Origin: Cristatella mucedo
Taxonomy: Eukaryota; Bryozoa; Phylactolaemata; Cristatellidae
DNA: 64,000 nt
Direction of reading: 5' to 3'
Assembly: GCA_009760855.2 (NCBI GenBank)
Contig: WPIO01000012.1
Location: forward strand, 4,170,001 to 4,234,000
The notes beneath the pieces were generated by a model, which worked only from the letters and a program-made list of their open reading frames with translations, was not told where the DNA came from and did not search any database. This document shows positions 22,963-34,382 of this stretch, one piece after another; positions within the stretch are counted from its first letter, which is position 1, and each line of letters begins with the position of its first letter. A program made the position numbers and the translations under genes.

Positions 22963-23809
22963 TAATAATAATAATAATAATAATGCACTTGATAAAGAGC
23001 CCTCAGAGACCTTAATCTCTTTCTAGGCGCTTTACATTTGCTGCAAAGTAAAATGCAATTGAATGTTAAGTAAAATCATACTTGAAAAACAAGCAAAATA
23101 AATAATATGGTTAAGGGTGACATGCACTGGGTCAGCATGCAAATGTGGTTAGTGGCAGCATGCATAGTGTCAGCATGCATAGGCACATCAAGGACGAATC
23201 ACAGGGACCCACTAAATGCTGTCCTAAATAGGTGTGTTTTTAAGTTCATTTTAAATGTGGTCAGGTCAGGGGATGTCCTGACGCACGTCGGGAGGGAGTT
23301 AGAGGCTTTGGGAGCATACGAACTAAATGCATGGTCTCCAAAGTATTTAAGGTTTGTACGAGGTATTTGTAGACGGTTGGATTCCGAAAAGCAGGTGGTA
23401 CGATGCTTTGCCTGATGGGGTAGTATATCTGAGAGATAGGCTCGAGCCATAGAATGAAGGGACCTAAAAGTGAGCGACCAAACCTTGAAGTCAATCCGTT
23501 GCTTGACTGGTAGCCAGTGCAGGTCGGCGAGAAGTGGAGTAATGTGGCAACTGCGACGCTCACGACAGACAAGCCTAGGTGCAGAGCTTTGCACCAGCTG
23601 CAATCGCCTGATCGCACATGCTGGTAGGCCAGTAAGCAGAGAGTTGCAGAAGTCGAGACGGGAGGTCAAGAATGCTTGGACCAACTTGGACGCGGTATCC
23701 TTATCTAAATAAGCCGAATTTTAGCAATGTTATGAAGCTGAAAATAGGCGGATTTGACTGTGGAGCTGATATGGTCATCTAGCGAGAGGTTGCATTGGAA
23801 TATGACATG
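22963..23809 (-). mobile_element. LINE-B copy, 5'-truncated
   Basis: Minus strand. (ATT)n tail at 22,963-22,984, the 3' stem-loop at about 22,990-23,035, and a 161-codon frame (23,199-23,684) covering the C-terminal domain: TSRLDFCNSLLTGLPACAIRRL, HITPLLADLHWLPVKQRIDF and SFRTAFSGSL-type end. The 5' truncation is at about 23,809 in the SLDDHI region. The frame from 23,684 down to 23,199 is open, so this copy is fairly young. It interrupts the degenerate repeat field. Confidence 0.9.
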
Positions 23810-25050
23810 CTGTATGCGTAAAATATACAAGATATATAGAAAATATGCACACATAATTGCAGTGTATAGATACAATTATAGATATGTAGAACAATTTCAG
23901 ATTGCGGATTTATAGAAGACTACGGATACAAGTAGATGCATTTAAATATTTATAAATTGTTATAAAATAATAAGAATATACAGGAACGATAAATCTAAAA
24001 GGAGGTGTCATCCAGCAGCGTCCAGTGTAGAACTTCTATATCACCTGATCTGGCTGCTCTGCAGGCGATTGCAGCTGATGTCGGTGGATTGGAGTAGGAG
24101 CGGCTATTCCACATGATTGTGGCACATTGCATGATAATGCATGTGTACAATTTAGAGGAATTTTGTGGATGCATTTTGAACTTGTACTAGTCAAGTATAA
24201 AACTTTATTTGGAGCTTCACGGTGGTGATTTGAGGATGATTTGCAGGGGAATAGAGTGGATTTCTGCATACATCCCGGTGCAATTTAAAATGCAATAGAA
24301 CTTTAGCTCGGCGAAATGCATTTCGATTTTGTGAAGGATTTGGTGGATTGAAGTGAATTGTGGTATTTGCTTGGGCTATGTGGTCGATTGCAGGGCATTG
24401 CACGAGAACGACCCTGCCAATGCAAGTTAAAGGTTTTAAGTCCAATTGTCGCCGAGTCTGCTGTCATATGCCATCAAAAAAGGAACTTTACGAACATAAT
24501 TTCTTTCGTTTCTGCTTGACATGCAGTGGATTGAAGTTGGATTGGGCATTGACCTGGGTTAATATATGTTATTTCAGTGGACTTGATGAGAATGTGCGAC
24601 CAGAATAGTATGGGAATGCCTAGGTACATTGTACTTGTATATCTCTTGATATTCCACAATTTTTGGAGATGTGTGCAGCAGATTTGTTGTTGTTTTGATG
24701 GAAAGTCGAAATAATCGGGGTGAATTGTCAGCTGCTAATAAAGCTCATTTGCATACGTGACCTTGTCCACAGCCATGTAAATTTTGGCGGCTAGATTAAA
24801 TCGAAAAGGTTTTTCATGTCAGCTCCAAATTTCAGCTCGGCTACGTCCATGTCTTTCCAATAGAAGCCTAATAGGTGGATTGCAATGAACTTCGATAGAT
24901 TGTGATAATTCCCTGAATCAAATCCTTAGTTGGTTTTTATCTTTTTGAGGCTCATGAAGAATGTGTCCTGGTGTTGTAGAATCCAGTCCCAGCAATCCCT
25001 GCATACAATAGACAAGATCAATTCAGGTTAGCTTCAAAGGTGAGTCGAGA
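23810..25050. repeat. Degenerate repeat field continues, mostly inverted
   Basis: Blocks here look like the 20.0-22.4 kb repeat read on the other strand: GGTGGATTGAAGTGAATT with GGGCTATGTGG and GATTGCAGGGCATTGCACGA (24,340-24,405), ATGCAGTGGATTGAAGTTGG (24,523-24,542), GGTGAATTGTCAGCTGCTAA (24,719-24,738), and GGTGGATTGCAATGAACTTC (24,874-24,893). No frame looks like a gene. The first 180 bases after the LINE are AT-rich with no pattern recognised. Confidence 0.4.
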
Positions 25051-26456
25051 GTAAATAAATGTGTTGGAAATCTGTCTAACAAATAATTCTAAATTTATTT
25101 GCAGTAGGATCATTATCAGTCAATGCATTTGAGGTGGTGTAGGAATCGGGACTTCTCCTACTGCTGCTGCACAGTTTAATTATCGTCATAAAAAAGGCAG
25201 CACTCGCCCAGGTTACCCTGTTCAATAAGGCTGCTAGCATGGCCCAGATGAAAACTGGTTCATATACTAAGGCCGAACATTTCCGTGTAACTTTGGTCCG
25301 AAGCTGATGAATGAACAATGAGCAATAGCATTGAGTTAATGAGTTATTGGCTGAACACTGCTACACTGCTGCATGACTATACCTAACACTGCTGCTTGTC
25401 AGTAGTAGTAAACCTAGTAACTCAGTACAATAGCATCGTGAAAACTATGCATTTAATTACTTTTAAAAGAGATTTTAATAATGACTCTCATGAATGGCCT
25501 ATTCTAGTGTGAGAAGCTTTTTAAGGCCTCAGAGAAAGCAAAACAAAGGATCGATTCGTAGAGTTTGTAGCCTCGTTTAGTAAAGATCCACATGAGAAAT
25601 ATTAAGAGATGTATTAATTCTCATGATCCAAGTACATCCTGAAGTTTAGCAGCTTTGCAGCTTTGCTCACTAGGAGAAGATTTTTAAAATTATAGTAGTA
25701 ACGTTTGCTGATTCATGCTGATAAAGCTTTTCAATAAACTTCTAACAACCCATACGTCTATTAGCAACTTTACAAAAGAACGTGCAATTCGTGAATGTAA
25801 AATTAACGTTTTAACTGTTTTTTATTATTTTTTAGCAATTGTTGTAGGTTAGTTATATAAACTCTTAAGACTACACTTGCATAGATAGTTTTTTCAATTA
25901 GAGCAAGACATGCTACTATAAACGTACAAGTAAAAATCGTATAAAGCTTATACTATTTCTACCTCTAAGTGATGTACCCGAAAGATTGAAACTCAGCTAA
26001 TGGATATCTTTCCTACGTTCTAAAGGATGGTTTGTATTGTTGCCTAGGATTTTTGTAAGCAGTTGAACAAAGTTCTATACAATCTCGGCGTAAGTATTTC
26101 TTTTTATTACAGAAGCTAGTAGCAGAGACAATCTGGACCTTTCGTCTAAAGCTATTTTCAGAGGAAAACTCAATAATTTGAGGTACCTGCTAGCAATATA
26201 TTCCCAGTCTGACCTGTATTAATAAGAAAAGTAACAGGGATATTTTAAGCAAAGTTCAACATTCAGGAAATGTATTGGGATGTTTTGGTATTGGAATTCT
26301 CTATGCAACATGGATCATGGCAGCAGGATGTTGCAATAATTTCCATAATAATTAAAGTGCACAATAATATATACAAGTTTTCGGTTACTGAAATCCGTTC
26401 TACAGTAACCAATGAATATGGCAATTTAGTCACTTATATTACATGAGACTGAATTT
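25051..26456. other. Unassigned
   Basis: AT-rich sequence with no frame, repeat or splice pattern I can support. Confidence 0.4.
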
Positions 26457-27840
26457 ATTAATAATTATAATAATGCACCATTGATAAACAACCCTTAGAG
26501 AACTTACTCTTTCTAGGCGCTTTACATTTGCTGCAAAGGAAAATGCAATTGAATGGTAAGTAAAATCATGCTCGAAAAACAAACAAAATTATTAATACGG
26601 TTAGGGGTGGCATGCACAGGGTCAGCATGCAAATGTGGTTAGTGGCAGCATGCATAGTGTCAGCTCCCATATGCACATCAAGGGAGAGGACAGGGACCCA
26701 CTAAATGCTGTCCTAAATAGGCGTGTTTTTAAGTTCATTTTAAATGTGGTCAGGCCAGGGGATATTATGATGCAAGTCGGGAGGAAGTTCCAGGCTTTAG
26801 GAGCATACGAACTAAATGCACAGTCTTAATAGGATTTAAGGTTTGTACGAGGTATTTGTAGACTTTTGGATTCCGAAAAGCAGGTGGTACAATGCTTTGC
26901 CTGATGGGGTAGTATATTTGAGAGATAGGCTGGAGCATTAGAATGAAGGGACCAAAAAGTGAGCGACAAAACCTTGAAGTCAATCCACTGCTTGACTGGT
27001 AGCTAGTACAGGTCGCCGAGAAGTGGAGTAATGTGGCAACTGCGAAGCTCACGACAGAAAAGCCTGGCTGCAGAGTTTTGCACCAGCTGCAATCGGCCGA
27101 TCACATGTGCTGGTAGGCCAGTAAGCAGTAAGTTGCAGAAGTCTAGACGGGCTGTCACGAATGCATGGACCTACTTGGACGTGGTATCCTTATCTAAACA
27201 AGCCCGATTTTTAGCAATGTTATGAAGATAAAATTAGGCAGATTTGACTATGGGGCTGATATGGTCGTCTAACGAGAGGTTGCTTTGAAATATAAAGCCT
27301 GGATTTCGAGCTGATTCGACTGGACATATGCTGGCAGAGCCTATTTTGAGTCTGCCTTTCCAATCACCGAATCACACTGTGTTTGCCCGTAACTAGTAAG
27401 TTAGTTTTATCCTCGTTTAGTTTTAGAAAATTTGCTGCCATCCATGTGGAGATGTCATCAATGCATGCAGCAAGTGAGCTGAGAGAATATGAGGTGCTCG
27501 AAGGTTGGGAGGGATCAAAGCAAAGGTACAACTTAGTGTCATCCGCATAGAAGTGAAAGCCTTAATTGTGCTTGGCAATCACATCAGCAAGAGAAAGAGT
27601 ATTAACCGTTAAAAGAACCTGACCTAGCAAGGACCCTTGAGGTACTCTATATTTCAGAGGTACCCCAGATGACTTTTGTCCATTCACATCATCACTTTGG
27701 AGTCTCCCACTGAGATAGAACCTGAACCACTGCAGTGCAGTGTCAGTAATGCCCAGGCGAGATGAGGGGCGCTCTAGAAAAACTTGGTGATCGATGGTAT
27801 CAAAAGCAGCCGAAAGATCGAGCAAAACAAGCAGAGACAC

Positions 27841-27875
<35 letters not shown>

Positions 27876-29049
27876 TTGCACTTGATAAAGCGCCCTCAGA
27901 GAACTTAATCTCTTTCTAGGCGCTTTACATTTGCTGCAAAGTGAGACGCAATAGAATAATAAGTAAAATCATGCTTGAAAAACAAACAAAATGAATAACA
28001 TGGTTAGGGGTTACATGCACTGGGTCAGCATGCAAATGTGGTTAGTGGCAGCATGCATAGTGTCAGCACGCATAAGCACAACAAGGACGAATCACAGGGA
28101 CCCACTAAATGCTGTCCTAAATAGGTGTGTTTTTAAGTTTCTTTTAAATGTGGTCAGTCAGGGGATGTTCTGACGCAGGTCGGGAGGGAGTTCCAGGCTT
28201 TGGGAGCATACGAGCTAAATGCACGTTCTCCAAAGGATTTAAGGTTTGTACGAGGTATTTCTAGACTGTTGGATTCCGAAAAGCGAGTGGTACGACGCTT
28301 GGCCGGATGGGGTAGATAGGCTGGAGCCATAGAATGAAGAGACCTAAAAGTGAGCGACAAAACCTCGAAGTCAATCCGTTGCTTGACTGGTAGCCAGTGC
28401 AGGTCGGCGAGAAGTGGAGTAATGTGGCAACTGCGACGCTCACGACAGACAAGCCTAGCTGCAGAGTTTTGCATCAGCTGCAATCGCCTGATCGCACATG
28501 CTGGTAGGCCAGTAAGCAGTGAGTTGCAGAAGTCGAGACGAGATGTCACGAATGCATGGACCAACTTGGACGTGGCATCCTTATCTAAACAAGCCCTAAT
28601 TTTAGCAATATTATGAAGCTGAAAATAGGCTGATTTGACTGTGGAGCTGATGTGGTCGTCTAACGAGACGTCGCTTTGGAATATGACACCTAGATTTCGA
28701 GCTGATTCAACTGGAGATATGCTGGCAGAGCCATTTTTGAAAGTCAGCCTTTCCAATTTCGGAATCACACTAGGTTTGCCCATAACTAGTAAGTTAGTTT
28801 TATCATCGTTTAGTTTTAGAAAATTTGCTGCCATCCATGATCGGATGTCATCAATGCATGCAGCAAGTGAGTTGAGAGAATTTGAGGTGCTCGAAGGCTG
28901 GGAGGGATCAAAGCAAAGGTACAACTGAGTGTCATCCGCATAGAAGTGAAAGCCTAGATTGTGCTTGGCAATCACATCAGCAAGAGGGAGAGTATAAACG
29001 GTGAAAAGGACCCGACCTAGCACAGAGCCCTGAGGTACTCCATATTTTA
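27841..29049 (-). mobile_element. LINE-B copy, nested, best preserved
   Basis: Minus strand. It starts with a clean (TAA)n tail at 27,841-27,875, then the 3' stem-loop. Outer arms AAAGCGCC and GGCGCTTT lie at 27,887-27,894 and 27,919-27,926; inner arms AGAGA and TCTCT at 27,898-27,902 and 27,909-27,913. The 5' truncation is just before LKYGVPQGS. It lies inside another LINE-B of the same orientation, with flanks that read on across it. The long tail and long open frame make it the youngest LINE in the window. Confidence 0.8.
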
Positions 29050-29056
29050 GAGGCAC
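28154..29056 (-). CDS. Reverse transcriptase C-terminal half of LINE-B (partial)
   Basis: A 300-codon frame, the longest in the window. In order: PLKYGVPQGSVLG (residues 2-14, RT motif B region), GFHFYADDTQLYLCF (about 31-45, catalytic YADD with both Asp kept), MAANFLKLNDDKTNLLVMG (about 77-95), SLDDHISSTVKSAYFQLHN (about 131-149), and the C-terminal domain with RLDFCNSLLTGLPACAIRRL, CHITPLLADLHWLPVKQRI and FGERAFSSYAPKAWNSLP. The palm motif with the first catalytic Asp is absent through 5' truncation, so the product cannot polymerise. A one-base loss near 28,155 ends the frame about 20 codons early, where other copies continue to FRTAFSGSL. The ATG at 29,056 is only the first Met and lies at the insertion junction. 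Confidence 0.8.
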   Translation of the reverse strand: MPLKYGVPQGSVLGRVLFTVYTLPLADVIAKHNLGFHFYADDTQLYLCFDPSQPSSTSNSLNSLAACIDDIRSWMAANFLKLNDDKTNLLVMGKPSVIPKLERLTFKNGSASISPVESARNLGVIFQSDVSLDDHISSTVKSAYFQLHNIAKIRACLDKDATSKLVHAFVTSRLDFCNSLLTGLPACAIRRLQLMQNSAARLVCRERRSCHITPLLADLHWLPVKQRIDFEVLSLTFRSLHSMAPAYLPHPAKRRTTRFSESNSLEIPRTNLKSFGERAFSSYAPKAWNSLPTCVRTSPD

Positions 29057-29222
29057 TCACAATACCCATGTCTGCATTCCTAAGTAGGTCGTTGTATACA
29101 CTAAGCAATGCTGACTCTGTGGAGTGATTAGCTCTAAAGCCAGACTGGAACTTAATAGCAAGGTGTGAGGTTTCGACATATGAGTTCAGCTGGTCTGCCA
29201 CGACCCGTTCCAGTGTCTTTAG

Positions 29223-30585
29223 TTGATATATCCATAGGATTTTCTCGCAATGGTCTTTATCAACCCTAGTTTTCAGTCAACTAATGAGAACAATTAGCAT
29301 ACACCTGAAGTAACCGTCGTTTTAGTAATAGATCATATTAATTAGTTTATATCATAAGTTTTATATATATGTCAATAGTTTCTAAATAACCTATTTACAA
29401 AAATGGGATGACTTTGAAAGAAGGCCCTAGAATATCGGAAAGTCTATTTATATTGCATGTCAACAAAACGATGCTCGAAACGCGATCTTTATTTTTTTCA
29501 CGCTATGATTTTACATTTACAATTTTTTCAGAATTTCTTTTTGGGGAATAGATGGCTTTTAATTTTTTAATTTTGTTGTGGCTGATGAATTTATAGGTTT
29601 TTTTGCATCATAACTAAGGTTGATACAAAGTTCTCTGAACTCATGGAGAAGGAGCTTTTGTCAAACTTTGTTTACCAATGGAATGCCAACCAAAAGACAG
29701 GACTCATTTTGCACAAAAGCTCTAGTGAATTACATAGAGTTATACTGGAATGTCATTTGAGCTAAAAAATTAGGTGTTCCGTACACAGACTTAAACTCAC
29801 CTAAAATTTATAACAAATCATTTGTATGCTAAGTATTGCTTCTAACCTAATTGTATGCATATTTCACGACTTCGTAAAAATAGGTGGGATGCAACGATAG
29901 GTCCACAGTTTCTAGAAATATTAATTTCCACAAACGTTAGCTACACTTTTAACACTGCTAAAATGCCAATTTTCCTTTTTGGGTTTACATTCACAAAAGA
30001 CCTAAACAGTTTATTTATTGAAGTCGTTTTTAAATAATAAGCAATCCCTGTACTGATTTTTAGAGCTTGATCTATCTAAAAACAAAGGTGTCAATTCCCA
30101 TTACCTTAGTTTGGGAGTGGAATTTCATAATATCAATTCCGGAAATATTTATCTTGTTTTATTATTAGTTTTTTCTTCTCCTACGATATATATCTCGTTA
30201 CGATTTTATACTAGAAAACTCAGGAACCCAAAAAATTGTTGGGTGCAATAATGGTTGATAAAGGCAGAATTCATTGAGCATCTAACATATGCCATTAACC
30301 TAAGACACAGTTTGCAGGCTTAATATCTAAATTAAAGGCCGTTTGGAAATAAATGAAATAGCATAATCCAACAACACAAACTGCATGAAGTCATACATTC
30401 CGCGATGGATTATAAATTTGTCTTTGACTCCTTTCCAAACAGGATGCCTTATGCTAAGACAATAAATTGCGAGCAATAAGAATAAATGAGAAATGCAATC
30501 TTAAATATTACTCCCAAACGTTAAATAAATTAAATACTACGGTGTACAACACTAGAAAGTGTTTCTTGACAAATTTTGTTTTTAG
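29223..30585. other. Unassigned
   Basis: AT-rich, no supported feature. It lies just upstream of the exon candidates at 30.6 kb and may contain undetected 5' exons or promoter. Confidence 0.4.
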
Positions 30586-31054
30586 ACTTCTATACCGGGA
30601 GACATGGAACTTCGAATCCGTATTGTCCTGCATAATTTGTTCTACTATGCATACTACTTTATTCATTGCAAGGATTTTCGTTCCTTACCGGATGACTTGA
30701 ATGAAGCCCAGAAAAAAATATCTTTACCAAGAAAACACGCCGTTGTCGTTCCTACGATTGCCCGATATAAATTGTATTCAAATCTAACTGAACAGGTAGT
30801 ATTTATTCTATGTAAAATAAAAACTGTGGTCAAAAAAGTTTGCGTTTTATTTTTCTCTTAGTTACTTCTAAGGTTTATTTATTTATAACGTACTTGATTT
30901 TTATTTCTGCTTTACCTCGTGATTCAATTAGATTGCAGATGTTATGTCCATAGCTGGTGAAAAATATAACGACCTGCGTCTAAAGACATACGATCTTGAA
31001 GTGTTGTACATTGGTAGCGAAGCACAATGTCATTAATTGGTTGAAGTCTTTAAG
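30586..31054 (+). pseudogene. Two exons of a host gene, with an in-frame stop
   Basis: Exon one, 30,586-30,795 (70 codons), has acceptor TTTGTTTTTAG and donor CAG|GTAGTA. Exon two, 30,932-31,054 (41 codons), has donor AAG|GTAAGA; the intron is 136 bases and the junction is in phase 0. The protein reads PGDMELRIRIVLHNLFYYAYY, a basic KKISLPRKHAVVVPTIARY stretch, then IADVMSIAGEKYNDLRLKTY and DLEVLYIGSEAQCH. A TAA follows CH, seven codons before the strong GTAAGA donor. Either the true end is this TAA, the gene is a pseudogene, or the stop is a base error. The only family that came to mind is MAD2L1BP (p31comet-like) from the order of hydrophobic blocks and an LxxLYIGS element; that is weak. 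The start is not found. Confidence 0.45.
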
Positions 31055-32143
31055 GTAAGAAATACCACTGCTGCATTGCAATAGCTGCTGCATGTGATCT
31101 GTTAAAGACAAAGTTTCTGGTATATTTGTAGTTGTCATTGAACGCTAAAAAATAAGTCCCAAGTAGCACCAAATATAATTGAATGTCTGAGGAATTAATT
31201 TTTAAATCTTCATAAGCGAGGATTTAAATTACCACTATGGAACCCCCCCCCCCCCGTGAAGCTATGCAACTAGAAAATATATCTACTTTTTTAAGCTTTG
31301 CACACTTAAAATGCATCTTTAAGACTTCATATCGCACAAGCATCTGGATTATAGAGAATCTTAGTTTATATCTGACGAAGTCGGTAATATAACTCGGAGC
31401 AACAATAAATTATGGATAGTAAAGTAAATTATTACAGAAAACTAGGCTATTTTGTGGCAGCTAGTAGCATAATACATGCGAAATATGTTAAATGAGGCAC
31501 TATGCAAATAACCCATGCAATGAGAATGTCAAAAGTCAGTAAGGTAAACTTATCAACCACCAGAATCACTGCATTTTCATGTCATGCTCATTCCATAGAA
31601 ATACCGTGTTAAGCAGAAAGAAGGCAGTTTAATGGTGTTTGGTCGAAGGGAATAGTGACACCATCATGGCTGGTAATGCAAGTATGGTTAACCTATGGAC
31701 CTTTGTTGATATCAGTTTGAATGCATTTATGCAGAAGGAAAGAAAATCCAGTAAGTCAAATTTTAAAAATCCTTCTAATGATCGACATCTATTTTTTAGT
31801 CGTGCTTCACAGGAGATGTTTTTTATTTCTCAATTTTGGTAAGCGACTAAAGCTGACCTGTCTTAAAACCCTTTAGCTGAAAACGAGGCTAATGAGAAAA
31901 CAAGTGTACTACATTTTCAGGGCGTATTAAATATAAACAATCATTATTTATATAAGCTAACTATGTATGCACAAAAACGTACCAAAAATCAGTGTGATTA
32001 TTTGCCACTGCTAACTCATTTTCCCCACCGACCACTGAGCATAACTAAGTAGAAGATATGACTGGAAACAACTACAAGAACAGGGAAGTAAAAGCAAGGA
32101 GCACAAAAAAATGTCACGTAACCTTGAAGTGTTTTTGGATATT
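31055..32143. other. Intron or intergenic; poly-C run at 31,244
   Basis: A 12-base C run lies at 31,244-31,255. A frame at 31,639-31,842 with VNLWTFVDISLNAFMQKERK ends near a GTAAGT donor-like site (about 31,773); it could be a further exon but no good acceptor pairs with it. Confidence 0.3.
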
Positions 32144-32691
32144 TTTTAAGGAAAGGGAAGCACACCGAAGTCTATTTGAAGAAATGCAAGATGTATCAGA
32201 AAGGCTATTCGTTCCTGAATGCCATAGAATTGGAAATATGGAGCACAATTCACACAGGCTATTTATCTTTGATTTGTTGACGTGGATAAAGGGTCTCATT
32301 AAGCGATCAGGTATTCATGCATTTTTAATACCCGTATCGTTCAAAAATGTAATAAAGAATTATCTTAGCCATGTATTTTTCCTGATTTTCATTTTACCAC
32401 TTCATTTCTTGTAAGTTGTTATCCAGAAAATTGCATCTGAAATTATGTGCCAAGAGCATAATCAGAGTTCACCATCCTGGGAAAGAAGAACTAGACGTCA
32501 ATATCTGCCTGCAGCAACCAATACTGTCCTTTTGGATTTGATGCTTAATCTGGGCAACTCATTATTTGAAGGTATTTATCGCTTATCAATTCCCAGCAGA
32601 TTCGGACGGTGCGGGTCCCAATCATTCAGTTGTGTGGTTTTTAATCAATCTTCAGGTTGTACAGTGATACTTATTTATTTTTAGATGTTTG
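32144..32691 (+). CDS. Candidate 3' exons of a host gene, unrecognised
   Basis: First candidate exon, about 32,150-32,310: acceptor-like GATATTTTTTAAG, then REAHRSLFEEMQDVSERLF, VPECHRIGNMEHNSHRLF and DLLTWIKGLIKRS, ending at CAG|GTATTC. Second, about 32,424-32,570: acceptor GTTATCCAG, reading KIASEIMCQEHNQSSPSWER, RQYLPAATNTVLLDLMLNL and GNSLFE, donor GAAG|GTATTT. A TTATTTATTTTTAG acceptor near 32,684 would add two codons and a TGA. The first-to-second junction is off by one in phase with these sites, so a site is wrong, a small exon is missed, or there is an indel. Composition and length of open frame look like real coding sequence, helical and soluble. The relation to the exons at 30.6-31.1 kb is unknown but strand and distance fit one gene. 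Confidence 0.4.
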
Positions 32692-33368
32692 AGTATCCAA
32701 TTTCTAGAAGAAGTATATTTTAGTTAAATTATTTATAATTTAATGAAAAGATATTAGTTACCGATCAAAACTATAAAGTGTGTTATATTGCCATGAACTT
32801 AGTTATGGTACTTTATAAAAAATTAAAGGTGAGAAGAAATATTTTCGGACGTAATTGCATCCAATACCGTTTAAAAATTGGTAAGACTTCCAATCGGCTG
32901 TTGCTGTTTGAAATGATGGTCCAGCAGCAATGAAATTTGATCAGTCAGCTTGGGTGATCGAAGGTAGCATAACATTAGAGAGATCTACCTTTGGCTAGAT
33001 TTATTTCGCTTTAACTGGTGCTATGCAACGTGTGTTCTTTCAATGTAAAGGGATTTTATTAAAGAAAAAAACGCGTATTTGAAATATTCATGTAGTGGTG
33101 GGTCATATCCTACAAAAAACTCCACCGATTACGAACTCAAGTGCGATATAAAAAAACGGTAGCTCGTTTCGGAGAAATTGTTATTACTTTTAGCCTCGAC
33201 TAAATATTGACTTTGTGATCTAGGAGCTGACGTGTGCAGAGAAAAGGCTAAGACCCGAGGCTATGTTTATCTGCAATGAAGAAAATACTGCCGTCTGAGG
33301 ATGAATTGGACTTCAATTTTCACCCTCTGGTTTAGGAGCTTTCCAAAAAGATTTCACGGGGTTCACAT

Positions 33369-33372
<4 letters not shown>
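32692..33372. other. Unassigned
   Basis: No supported feature. Confidence 0.4.
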
Positions 33373-33467
<95 letters not shown>

Positions 33468-33598
33468 AATATGTACATATATATATATATATTTGATATA
33501 CACACACATATATATATATATATATATTTGATATAATTATAAATATAAATATAAATATAAATATATAGATATATATATATATATACATATATATTCGT
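33373..33598. repeat. Compound microsatellite (AC)n, (AT)n, (ATAAAT)n
   Basis: About 75 bases of AC repeat with one G interruption (33,373-33,450) pass into AT runs, short AC islands and a run of AAATAT-type hexamers (33,541-33,563). Translations rich in YI or CV across this stretch are artefacts. Confidence 0.95.
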
Positions 33599-34382
33599 AT
33601 ACATCATATTATTATTGGAGTCATCGCCCCACAAATGTATGTGATGGATAAGTGTGCACGACGGTCGACAGATGGCAATAACAAGCATTCACAGTTGATT
33701 TATTGGTACTATTAATTCAAAACATGTAGATTTGGTTGCTGAAACTCAACGATGTTACCATGCAAGAGGTAAATCTCAGTTAGCAAGCTTTTTGAATTAA
33801 AACCTTAAAGATACCTTTAAATAAAATATATTTGTATTGCATATTCCCCAACTGAACAAGTATCAACAGTCACCATCTTTCTCCACGATTTCTTCATATG
33901 CCTGAGCTGTAAATCTACCTTCTATTCCCAATAATGCAGGAAAGTGCATTATCAAGCTTACTCCCTAACCTAGTATTTATAATAAGTTGCATTAATCATT
34001 AGGTGAATGTAGCTCTTGCATGATGCTATTGAAGTATTCTCCCTGAATTCTATTATTGCTGGTCAATTAAACCTAAAGGATTTCATGAACACAAAGTATA
34101 TTTATTAGCTCTATGCATGTCGGTGTGTGCAAGGCTTGCTTTTATTTATGTGTTTATACTGCTAAGCATTTAAACAAGGAGAATAATGTGTGGAAAAACT
34201 ATTGTCAATGGATCATGTATGGAAGACACTCTAACTAAGATTGCTCACACCCCCCCTCCCCGGCCGTAGCAATAAGTGTATTTTTTGCTTACTTTATTTA
34301 AGTAGGTTGGTGAAAATGTTTCTGGGGCTTTCCGGTCACGGTAATTCATAAACATTCATGTCTAATGTAATGTAAATTAGTG
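33599..34382. other. Unassigned
   Basis: AT-rich, no supported feature apart from a C-rich run near 34,249-34,262. Confidence 0.4.

Larger units (their letters stand above)
26457..29222 (-). mobile_element. LINE-B copy, parent of a nested pair
   Basis: Minus strand, in two pieces: 26,457-27,840 and about 29,050-29,222. The left piece runs from the eroded tail through the C-terminal domain to a well-kept palm (27,562-27,840) with [17 protein letters not shown] (first catalytic Asp) and LKYRVPQGSLLG. The right piece holds the region just upstream: DQLNSYVETSHLA, FQSGFRANHSTESALLSV and [10 protein letters not shown]. In other copies (for example 63,150-63,260) these two parts are continuous, so the younger LINE-B at 27,841-29,049 was inserted between them. 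Frameshifts are present in the left piece. Confidence 0.75.

Noticed and set aside
28154-29201. LINE-B with a precise internal deletion of the RT palm, possibly by splicing because the lost part begins with GGGTAGAGT.
   Set aside because: The deletion model needs filler bases and no AG acceptor is at the right place; nested insertion into the parent copy explains both halves better.
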